Positions 1-5,045 of a stretch of 5,270 nucleotides of DNA are shown here, in pieces; within the stretch, counting starts at the first letter, position 1, and the number at the start of each line of letters is the position of its first letter. Under the pieces are notes generated by a model that saw only the letters and a list, made by a program, of their open reading frames with translations, did no database searches and was not told the origin of the DNA. The position numbers and the translations under genes are program-made. This DNA comes from an uncultured Porphyromonas sp. (GTDB taxonomy: Bacteria > Bacteroidota > Bacteroidia > Bacteroidales > Porphyromonadaceae). The stretch spans positions 1 through 5,270 of the forward strand of contig CAMIEW010000090.1 in assembly GCA_946222055.1 (NCBI GenBank). Direction: 5' to 3'.

Positions 1-256
1 CATTTATACCTCCCTGAGCGGCTACAGAGTGAGCGCGACGGGGGCTGTCGGTGATGCAGAAGGACTTGACGTGAAACCCGAGCTCAGCGAGTGAAGAGGC
101 AGCAGAGGCACCAGCGAGACCGGTTCCCACAACGATGATATCCAGCTTGCGCTTATTGGCAGGATTGACCAGCTTCTGATGGCCCTTGTAATTGGTCCAC
201 TTCTCTGCAAGAGGTCCCTCTGGGATCTTAGCGTCCAGTTTCTTGGCAGGATCCAT
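1..256 (-). CDS. frdA: Fumarate reductase / succinate dehydrogenase flavoprotein subunit (N-terminal 85 residues, truncated by window edge)
   Basis: This is the catalytic FAD subunit of the membrane-bound, menaquinone-linked complex that interconverts fumarate and succinate; in an anaerobe it probably works as fumarate reductase. The visible N-terminus reads into [10 protein letters not shown], then a Rossmann dinucleotide-binding loop [10 protein letters not shown] (GxGxxG, residues 44-49). [13 protein letters not shown] follows, where H76 is at the position of the covalent FAD-linking histidine of the FrdA/SdhA family. The family is about 640 residues long, so roughly 13% is visible, and the iron-sulfur subunit frdB should lie further left. 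It follows frdC closely and shares its operon. The start at 256 was chosen because family members begin only a few residues before the IPxGPLAEKW block. In-frame ATGs at 277 and 283 are real alternatives that add 7 or 9 residues. No Shine-Dalgarno is visible at any of the three. Confidence 0.93.
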   Translation of the reverse strand, partial: MDPAKKLDAKIPEGPLAEKWTNYKGHQKLVNPANKRKLDIIVVGTGLAGASAASSLAELGFHVKSFCITDSPRRAHSVAAQGGIN

Positions 257-313
257 ATTTATATCTTGTATAGACATAGTCATTGGTATAAAACGATGCG
301 TGAAACAATCAGA

Positions 314-1042
314 TCAGAAGCCGTAGTACTGCGATGCAGGGATCTCACCGGCTGCACCCAAGTGCCAGATGTTACCGACTTCGGGCCACACGCCTACTGA
401 CTTGAGATAAAAGGCGATGGCAACGAAGGCAAACATGAGAAGGATAAGCGTCGCAAAGACGTAGCCGATCGTCTTCCAGATATTGATCCACTTCTTATTA
501 TTAAGCCCCACAGTCTGAGCTGCACTCCAGATACCATGAGAGAGGTGGAACCATATGGCGCAGAACCAGAGCAGATAGATGATCACGATCCAGGGCTTGC
601 TGAAGATGTACTCCATCTGCGTAGAGGCTACCACTGAGGCGTTTCCCATCCAAGCCTGGAGCTGCATCTTTGCCCAGAAGTTGATCAGGTGTAGCACTAT
701 ACCTCCGAGGATGATCAGTCCAAGGAGGAGCATATTCTTAGAGGCCCAGTCGATCTTGGCCTTCCCCGTCACTTCGTAGCGATCATTGCCACGCGCCTTG
801 CGATTTTGACTCCAGAGCATAATGGAGTAGATGATGTGGATCAAGATAATAGCCATCAAGATCGGCACCATAAATTGGACAACCGGATTTGTCCCCAGGA
901 AGTGGGCTATCTCATTGTAGCCCTCAGCCGAGAAGACTGCCACCAGGTTCATTGCTCCATGGAAAAGCAGAAAGAGGAAGAAACAGACGCCGGTGACACT
1001 CATCACCACCTTCCTTCCGATAGAAGAATTAGTCAACCACAT
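314..1042 (-). CDS. frdC: Fumarate reductase / succinate dehydrogenase cytochrome b subunit (diheme membrane anchor)
   Basis: This 242-residue integral membrane subunit anchors the flavoprotein and iron-sulfur subunits and oxidises menaquinol through two b hemes. Five hydrophobic helices are visible at about residues 12-34, 54-76, 103-123, 150-172 and 192-214, as in the single-subunit Bacillus SdhC / Wolinella FrdC type. Likely heme ligands are H28 (LFHGAMNL), H69 (LIHIIYS), H118 (VLHLINF) and H166 (WFHLSHGIWS); the last aligns with the FHFSNGLWS motif as I recall it from Bacillus SdhC. H47 and H169 are additional histidines. The start ATG at 1042 directly precedes the first helix and has an A/T-rich leader with no Shine-Dalgarno. 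frdA begins 30-57 bases downstream depending on its start, so this is the first gene of a frdC-frdA(-frdB) operon. The frd and sdh names cannot be separated by sequence alone. Confidence 0.95.
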   Translation of the reverse strand: MWLTNSSIGRKVVMSVTGVCFFLFLLFHGAMNLVAVFSAEGYNEIAHFLGTNPVVQFMVPILMAIILIHIIYSIMLWSQNRKARGNDRYEVTGKAKIDWASKNMLLLGLIILGGIVLHLINFWAKMQLQAWMGNASVVASTQMEYIFSKPWIVIIYLLWFCAIWFHLSHGIWSAAQTVGLNNKKWINIWKTIGYVFATLILLMFAFVAIAFYLKSVGVWPEVGNIWHLGAAGEIPASQYYGF

Positions 1043-1108
1043 GGGATTTAATAAAAACTGTTGTTGGTATTCGAAGTTACATCGTCGTGAGACAATCAGT
1101 CAGTGTTG

Positions 1109-1139
1109 CAAATTTAGCCCAATTCCACGAGCTTCCCAA
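1109..1139 (-). promoter_or_regulatory. Predicted Bacteroidetes-type promoter of the frdCAB operon
   Basis: On the minus strand, a TTG (-33 element, 1139-1137) is separated by exactly 20 bases from TAAATTTG (-7 element, 1116-1109). This matches the TTG-N19-21-TAnnTTTG consensus of the Bacteroidetes primary sigma factor with no mismatch. Transcription would start near 1102, giving a leader of about 60 nt before the frdC ATG. The pattern is seen directly; promoter activity is inferred. Confidence 0.65.
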
Positions 1140-1406
1140 GAAGATTATCTACTTATTTCCATAATTACAACACTAGACCTAAGAGAGGGACAAGAAGGAG
1201 GGCAATAGGTACAAAAGCAGACGTAATAACGGACGCGAACCGACACAGAACGGACACATAAGAAACATATGATGACAGATTTCTTACCAGCACTCTATCC
1301 CTCTCACCTACTCGACCCAACAAGATCGAGCAGCTCCACAACCCAAATGATTAATTTTTTTCTTATCTTTATCGTCGAAACGAGAGAACTTCAGTGATCT
1401 CTCCGA

Positions 1407-1414
1407 TATATTTG
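1407..1414 (+). promoter_or_regulatory. Candidate -7 promoter element of the NagB-LmbE fusion gene
   Basis: TATATTTG matches the Bacteroidetes TAnnTTTG -7 consensus and lies 26 bases before the ATG at 1441, predicting a short leader of about 20 nt. No TTG is present at the expected -33 position around 1383-1388, so the promoter may be weak, activator-dependent or misidentified. An A/T-rich tract lies upstream at 1351-1380. Confidence 0.4.
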
Positions 1415-1440
1415 TTTTCACTCTTCATACATATACCAAT

Positions 1441-3426
1441 ATGCGACTTAATCTCACATCACAAATCTCCCTCGAGCAGGTAGAGGAGAGACTCTACAAG
1501 CCTCGCAACAAGTACGAGGAGACTATGCTGACCAGCTACGAGCGGATCTCCACTCGTATCTACCCATCCGATGAGCAGGCAAGTGTCGAGCTGGCACTTC
1601 GCATCGCTCAGGACATCAAGTCTCATCAGGACAAGCAGCAGACCTTCGCGCTGGGTATCTCCGGCGGGACAAGCCCCCTACCCGTCCTCCGTGAGCTGAT
1701 CAAGCTCCATAAGAAGGGGGAGCTCTCCTTCGAAGGCGTCCACATCTTCCCGCTCTATGAGTTTTACCCCCTACTTAATGACAACGAGGGGGTTTTAGCT
1801 CATCTCAAGGAGGAGTTTATTGACAAAATCTCCATCCCCGGAGCCAACGTACACCACTTTGAGATAGGCACCGACAAGGACGACATACCCTCATCCTGGG
1901 CTAAGTATGAGCAGAAGCTCAGCGAACTGGGCGGCTTCGATCTCTGCCTCATGGGGATCGGGCAGCGCGGCACCGTGGCAACCAATGCTCCTGGAGACGT
2001 ACTGAGCTCTTCCTTCCACCTCGTGGTGCTGGACGATACCTCGCGCAACGAGGCAATCAGCTCCTTCAACCTGTCCGACAACGTCCCAGAGACCGCAGTC
2101 TCTGTCGGGATGAATGAGATCAAGGCAGCCAAGCGCGTAGTGCTGCTAGCATGGGGCGAGTCGAAGAAGGAGATCCTCCGCAAGGTGGTCGAGGAGCCTC
2201 AGGACGACGACATCCCGGCATCTATCTTCCAGACTCACAATAGGGCAAGTGTCTACACCGATCTGGAGGCAGCTGACGAGCTGACTCGGATCCACACCCC
2301 CTGGAGAGTGACCGATCCCCGATGGACGGACAAGCTGGTTCGCCGTGCTCTCGTATGGCTCTGTGATCAAACCGGCAAGACGCTCCTCAACCTCACCAAC
2401 CAGGACTACATTAGCCACCAGCTGAGTGACCTGCTGCGTCAGTACGGCTCGGCTTACGACTGCAATATCAAGGTCTTCAACGACATCCAAAACACCATCA
2501 CCGGATGGCCGGGAGGTAAGCCCAATGCCGACGACAGCAATCGTCCGGAGCGAGCTCTCCCATTCCCTAAGCGAGTGATCGTCTTCTCGCCCCACCCCGA
2601 TGACGACGTCATATCCATGGGTGGAACCTTCCACCGACTCGTCAAGCACGGACACGACGTGCATGTCGCTTATGAGACCTCGGGAAACATTGCCGTCAAT
2701 GACGAGGAGGTAATCCGCTACATCGACTTTGTCCATGCCCTCTATCAGAACGAAGGTCGTGAGGACGACGAACTCTGCAAGAAGCTCCTCGAGACGAGGC
2801 GTTACCTCACCGAGATCAAGAAAGAGGGGGACAATGAGACGGACGAGACCCGCTACCTCAAGGGGACTATCCGTCGTCAGGAGGCCCGCACTGCTGACCG
2901 GCACGTGGGGCTAAAGGATGACCACGTCCACTTCCTGGACCTCCCCTTCTACGAAACTGGCGCCATCAAGAAGAAGCCACTCTCTGAGGAGGATGTGCTG
3001 ATCGTCAAGGACTTCATCCAGGGGATCAAGCCACATATGATCTTCGTGGCCGGAGACCTCCGCGACCCACATGGCACACACCGTGTAGCTACCAATGCCG
3101 TACTCGCGGCTCTCGACGAGCTGAGGGATGAGGCGTGGCTCAAGGACTGCCGCATCTGGATGTACCGAGGTGCCTGGGCAGAGTGGAATATTGATGACAT
3201 CGAGATGGCCGTACCGATGAGTCCGGAGGAGCTCCGATTCAAGAGAGACTCAATCCTCAAGCATCAGACACAGATGGACGCAGCTCCCTTCCTGGGTGAC
3301 GATGAGCGACTCTTCTGGCAGAGATCAGAGGATCGCAATAGGGGCACGGCGAAGATCTATCATGATCTCGGTTTTGCCCGGTATGAGGCTATTGAGGCCT
3401 TTGTGCAATATCATCCGGTAGACTGA
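1441..3426 (+). CDS. NagB-like (degenerate) / LmbE (PIG-L) deacetylase fusion protein, usually annotated glucosamine-6-phosphate deaminase
   Basis: This 661-residue two-domain protein is probably cytoplasmic, since no signal peptide or membrane helix is visible. Residues ~35-280 have the glucosamine-6-phosphate deaminase fold: a phosphate loop LGISGGTSPL (71-80) and the C-terminal ASIFQTHNRASVYTDLEAA block (from 260). The catalytic positions are altered: FPLYEFYPL (103-111) has Tyr106 where NagB has Asp72, and GIGQRGTVATNAP (172-184) has Arg176, Thr178 and Ala183 in place of Asp141, His143 and Glu148. Residues ~290-375 form a linker containing TGWPGGKPNADD. Residues ~377-600 are a PIG-L/LmbE zinc deacetylase with SPHPDDD (383-389) and DPHGTHR (542-548); likely metal ligands are His385, Asp388 and His547, with Asp387 as base. 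The length matches the ~660-residue fusions I recall from Bacteroidales. The substrate is unknown; an N-acetylamino sugar (perhaps phosphorylated) is my inference. The gene stands alone, with its own promoter. I withhold nagB because deaminase activity is doubtful. Confidence 0.9.
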   Translation: MRLNLTSQISLEQVEERLYKPRNKYEETMLTSYERISTRIYPSDEQASVELALRIAQDIKSHQDKQQTFALGISGGTSPLPVLRELIKLHKKGELSFEGVHIFPLYEFYPLLNDNEGVLAHLKEEFIDKISIPGANVHHFEIGTDKDDIPSSWAKYEQKLSELGGFDLCLMGIGQRGTVATNAPGDVLSSSFHLVVLDDTSRNEAISSFNLSDNVPETAVSVGMNEIKAAKRVVLLAWGESKKEILRKVVEEPQDDDIPASIFQTHNRASVYTDLEAADELTRIHTPWRVTDPRWTDKLVRRALVWLCDQTGKTLLNLTNQDYISHQLSDLLRQYGSAYDCNIKVFNDIQNTITGWPGGKPNADDSNRPERALPFPKRVIVFSPHPDDDVISMGGTFHRLVKHGHDVHVAYETSGNIAVNDEEVIRYIDFVHALYQNEGREDDELCKKLLETRRYLTEIKKEGDNETDETRYLKGTIRRQEARTADRHVGLKDDHVHFLDLPFYETGAIKKKPLSEEDVLIVKDFIQGIKPHMIFVAGDLRDPHGTHRVATNAVLAALDELRDEAWLKDCRIWMYRGAWAEWNIDDIEMAVPMSPEELRFKRDSILKHQTQMDAAPFLGDDERLFWQRSEDRNRGTAKIYHDLGFARYEAIEAFVQYHPVD

Positions 3427-3473
3427 CACTCATACTATAAAGGGTCCCCCTGAGTAGGACGCCTCCCTGTTTC

Positions 3474-3510
3474 TCGCAGGTTCATGGTCATCAGGATCAT
3501 GAACCTGCGA
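3474..3510 (+). terminator. Strong hairpin downstream of the fusion gene, candidate terminator
   Basis: A 16-bp stem pairs 3474-3489 with 3495-3510 (one G-T wobble) around the 5-nt loop ATCAG; the arm core is CGCAGGTTCATG. It begins 48 nt after the fusion stop codon, a plausible position for transcription termination or 3'-end protection. The following bases are CTTGCTTTGG, not a real U-tract, so it is not a textbook intrinsic terminator. A protein-binding inverted repeat is an alternative. Confidence 0.5.
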
Positions 3511-3571
3511 CTTGCTTTGGGCACTCCATTCCGAAGTAAAAAGTACCCACGCTCAGAGGGGACATTTCTTT

Positions 3572-3623
3572 TACCGGTAATAGTGAATACTAATACCGGT
3601 ATTAGTCGCCACTATTACCGGTA
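3572..3623. repeat. Three phased ACCGGT palindromes inside a 52-bp concentric dyad
   Basis: ACCGGT cores sit at 3573, 3595 and 3617, exactly 22 bp apart (about two helical turns). Each has similar flanks of the form TACCGGTA-n-TAG. The central unit is part of a perfect 18-bp palindrome (3589-3606). The outer units, TACCGGTAATAG plus TG (3572-3585) and its exact reverse complement (3610-3623), share the same centre, 3597.5. In total 46 of 52 bases are symmetric. It could be an operator array for a dimeric regulator, or RNA able to form alternative hairpins (unit 1 with 2, 2 with 3, or 1 with 3). No regulator is identified. Confidence 0.85.
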
Positions 3624-3642
3624 TTAGGTCGAAGCGAGCTCG

Positions 3643-3657
3643 GTCATACCGTATGAC
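3643..3657. repeat. 15-bp dyad GTCATAC-C-GTATGAC
   Basis: This is a perfect inverted repeat with 7-bp arms about a central C, and it lies 20 bp beyond the ACCGGT array. Its core ATACCGTAT resembles the array core ATACCGGTAT with one G missing, so it may be a degenerate fourth site. An 8-bp palindrome, CGAGCTCG, precedes it at 3635-3642. Confidence 0.6.
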
Positions 3658-3794
3658 TTGGCCCCAGGCGCTCACAGAAAGCTATATACCAGACAGATAT
3701 ACAAGAAGAGGAAGTTTTGTCGGAGGAACCATCCTACTTATGCTACTTAGGAACCGACTCAGAAACGCCTGCACAGCAAATGGAGATCAAAAAC

Positions 3795-3860
3795 GTGGGT
3801 AGTGTCAAGTAATTTACTCATCTTTGTGTGGGTAGTGTCAAGTAATTTACTCATCTTTGT
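3795..3860. repeat. Perfect tandem duplication of a 33-bp unit
   Basis: Positions 3795-3827 and 3828-3860 are identical over all 33 bases. Each unit carries GTGTCAAG followed by the dyad AGTAA-T-TTACT and ends in ATCTTTGT. The repeat ends 108 bases before the tdh start, so it could be a duplicated operator. The GTGTCAAGTAATTTAC segment also has the look of an insertion-sequence terminal repeat, but there is no transposase and no oppositely oriented copy in the window. Confidence 0.9.
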
Positions 3861-3937
3861 AAGGTAGAGCGGGTTGATCCAACTCCGCAACAGTATAGAC
3901 TAACTTAATACACCAACCTTTATACAACAACTGAGCA

Positions 3938-3965
3938 AGACGGCAACGTCTGACAAGTATTTGTC
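3938..3965 (+). promoter_or_regulatory. Two abutting hairpins immediately before the tdh start codon
   Basis: AGACG-GCAA-CGTCT (3938-3951, 5-bp stem with a GNRA-type tetraloop) is followed without a gap by GACAA-GTAT-TTGTC (3952-3965, 5-bp stem). The second ends two bases before the ATG at 3968 and so covers the ribosome-binding zone; no Shine-Dalgarno is present. This could modulate translation of tdh, or it could be a pair of DNA dyads. Short stems like these can also arise by chance. Confidence 0.4.
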
Positions 3966-3967
3966 TT

Positions 3968-4924
3968 ATGAAGAATGTCCTTATCATTGGCTCGACCGGG
4001 CAGATCGGGTCAGAGTTTACGATGAAGCTGAGGAGCATCATCCCCAATGGTCAAATCATCGCCGGGTATATCCCCGCAGCCCCCGTCAAGGGAGAGCTCA
4101 AGGAGAGTGGTCCCTCAGAGATTGTAGACATCACCAACGCACAGCAGATCGCTGATGTGGTGGAGAAGTATGATGTCGATACCATCTATAATCTCGCTGC
4201 ACTCCTTTCGGCAGTGGCAGAGGCAAAGCCTCAGCTTGCCTGGCACATCGGTATCGGCGGACTCTGCAACGTCCTCGAGGTGGCGAGAGAGAAGAAGTGC
4301 GCCGTCTTCACCCCCAGCTCCATCGGCTCCTTCGGTCCCTCCACACCTAAGGATAAGACACCTCAGGACACCATCCAGCGCCCCACTACGATGTACGGCG
4401 TGACGAAGGTATCCGGAGAGCTGCTGAGCGACTACTACTTCAAGAGGTTTGGTGTCGACACCAGGTCTGTACGCTTCCCCGGGCTGATCTCCAATGTCAC
4501 TCTCCCCGGTGGTGGTACGACCGACTACGCTGTGGATATCTACTACAAGGCCGTGCAGGACGGGAGCTTCGTCTGCCCGATCAAGGCCGGCACCTATATG
4601 GATATGATGTACATGCCGGATGCTCTCCGCGCCATGTACGAGATCTTCGAGGCTGATCCCGCCAAGCTAAAGCACCGTAACTCCTTCAATATCGCAAGCA
4701 TGAGCTTCGATCCGGAGATGATCTACGCTGCCATCAAGAAGCAGATGCCCGACTTCACCATGACCTATGAGGTGGACGAGCTCCGCCAGGGCATCGCAGA
4801 GTCATGGCCCAACTCTCTCGACGACAGCTGCGCCAGAGAGGAGTGGGGCTGGAAGCCTGAGTATGACCTCGACTCCATGACTACGGATATGCTGAGTGTA
4901 CTCAAGGAGAGATACAGCAAGTAA
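3968..4924 (+). CDS. tdh: L-threonine 3-dehydrogenase, SDR (NAD-dependent epimerase-like) type
   Basis: This 318-residue cytoplasmic enzyme is predicted to oxidise L-threonine with NAD+ to 2-amino-3-ketobutyrate, which 2-amino-3-ketobutyrate CoA ligase (Kbl, not in this window) splits to glycine and acetyl-CoA. It has the N-terminal Rossmann motif IIGSTGQIGSE (GxxGxxG, residues 8-14), NLAALLSA (75-82), catalytic-site serines in TPSSIGSFG (115-123), and the SDR pair Tyr143 and Lys147 in MYGVTKVSGE. Features that favour threonine dehydrogenase over a sugar epimerase are GGGTTDYAVDIYY (181-193), GTYMDMMYMPDALRA (208-222) and the C-terminal ARxxWGWxPxYDLDSMTTDML block (from 289). These are hallmarks of the short-chain TDH family, unlike zinc-dependent E. 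coli Tdh. The length is typical. The start at 3968 places the Rossmann strand at residue 3. No confident promoter is visible, but a tandem repeat and two hairpins lie upstream. An uncharacterised epimerase is the alternative. Confidence 0.9.
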   Translation: MKNVLIIGSTGQIGSEFTMKLRSIIPNGQIIAGYIPAAPVKGELKESGPSEIVDITNAQQIADVVEKYDVDTIYNLAALLSAVAEAKPQLAWHIGIGGLCNVLEVAREKKCAVFTPSSIGSFGPSTPKDKTPQDTIQRPTTMYGVTKVSGELLSDYYFKRFGVDTRSVRFPGLISNVTLPGGGTTDYAVDIYYKAVQDGSFVCPIKAGTYMDMMYMPDALRAMYEIFEADPAKLKHRNSFNIASMSFDPEMIYAAIKKQMPDFTMTYEVDELRQGIAESWPNSLDDSCAREEWGWKPEYDLDSMTTDMLSVLKERYSK

Positions 4925-4928
4925 GTAA

Positions 4929-4981
4929 TATAGTGGAGCATGGAGACCTCACGACAGTTTTCACTCCACTTATAGTGGAGC
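4929..4981. repeat. TATAGTGGAGC direct repeats with an intervening complementary segment
   Basis: The 11-bp word TATAGTGGAGC occurs at 4929-4939 and 4971-4981. CTCCACT at 4964-4970 is complementary to AGTGGAG in both copies. The RNA can therefore form either a short hairpin (4964-4980, 7-bp stem, loop TAT) or a longer one pairing 4932-4938 with 4964-4970. It lies just after the tdh stop, so it could be a weak 3'-end structure for tdh or part of the sod leader. Confidence 0.6.
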
Positions 4982-4990
4982 CATTCCTCT

Positions 4991-5022
4991 GAGTGATCGG
5001 AGGTGATGACGCTCCTGTTTTT
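4991..5022 (+). terminator. Terminator-like hairpin with T-run upstream of sod
   Basis: GAGTGATC (4991-4998) pairs with GAT and CGCTC (5005-5014) across a 2-nt bulge and a 6-nt loop. A T-run at 5018-5022 follows three bases later. It resembles an intrinsic terminator for tdh, but it ends only 23 bases before the sod start, leaving no room for a full promoter between them. It may instead act in the sod leader, or be coincidental; a competing 6-bp stem (4986-4991 with 4998-5003) overlaps it. Confidence 0.3.
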
Positions 5023-5045
5023 CTAACCAACAAATTATTCTTACC

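Larger units (their letters stand above)
1043..1440. other. Divergent intergenic region between frdC and the NagB-LmbE fusion gene
   Basis: These 398 bases lie between divergent start codons. They hold the frdC promoter (1109-1139) and the -7 element of the fusion gene (1407-1414). A T-rich run lies at 1351-1370, and a stretch at 1230-1256 has two CGGAC and two GAAC words without clear symmetry. Short reading frames here carry no recognisable protein motif. No RNA gene or mobile-element end was recognised. Confidence 0.6.
3427..3967. other. 541-base non-coding region rich in palindromes and repeats
   Basis: No convincing gene lies between the fusion gene and tdh; the only sizeable frames crossing it are shadows without recognisable motifs. 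It contains, in order, a 16-bp hairpin, a three-unit ACCGGT palindrome array, a 15-bp dyad, short AGGAACC and CTACTTA repeats (3724-3755), a perfect 33-bp tandem duplication, and two small hairpins abutting the tdh start. The region is long for a compact Bacteroidetes chromosome. An unrecognised small RNA or the remnant of a small non-coding element is possible, but nothing proves either. Confidence 0.6.

Noticed and set aside
22..210. 62-codon minus-strand frame at the left edge
   Set aside because: It lies in a different frame from the clear FrdA N-terminus, which contains the FAD-binding GTGLAG and AHSVAAQGG motifs.
1224..1260. Repeated CGGAC / GAAC words in the divergent region as an operator
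   Set aside because: The copies are short and irregularly spaced without consistent symmetry, so chance is a sufficient explanation.
2146..2904. Open frame of 252 codons on the minus strand inside the fusion gene
   Set aside because: It is antisense to a well-supported gene, has no recognisable domain, and its composition is that expected of the complement of a GC-biased coding strand.
3572..3623. tRNA or known riboswitch
   Set aside because: The symmetric stems do not form a cloverleaf and no known aptamer consensus is recognisable.
3795..3860. CRISPR array
   Set aside because: The two 33-bp copies are directly adjacent with no spacers, and no cas gene is in the window.
3427..3967. Complete insertion sequence
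   Set aside because: No transposase frame, no pair of terminal inverted repeats bounding the region and no clear target-site duplication were found.
3901..3967. Promoter for tdh directly before its start
   Set aside because: TATTTG at 3958 and TAACTTAA at 3901 only partly match the -7 consensus and lack a TTG at proper spacing; the first would leave almost no leader.
3847..4047. 66-codon minus-strand frame between the 33-bp repeat and the tdh start
   Set aside because: It overlaps the tdh N-terminus on the opposite strand and shows no recognisable motif.
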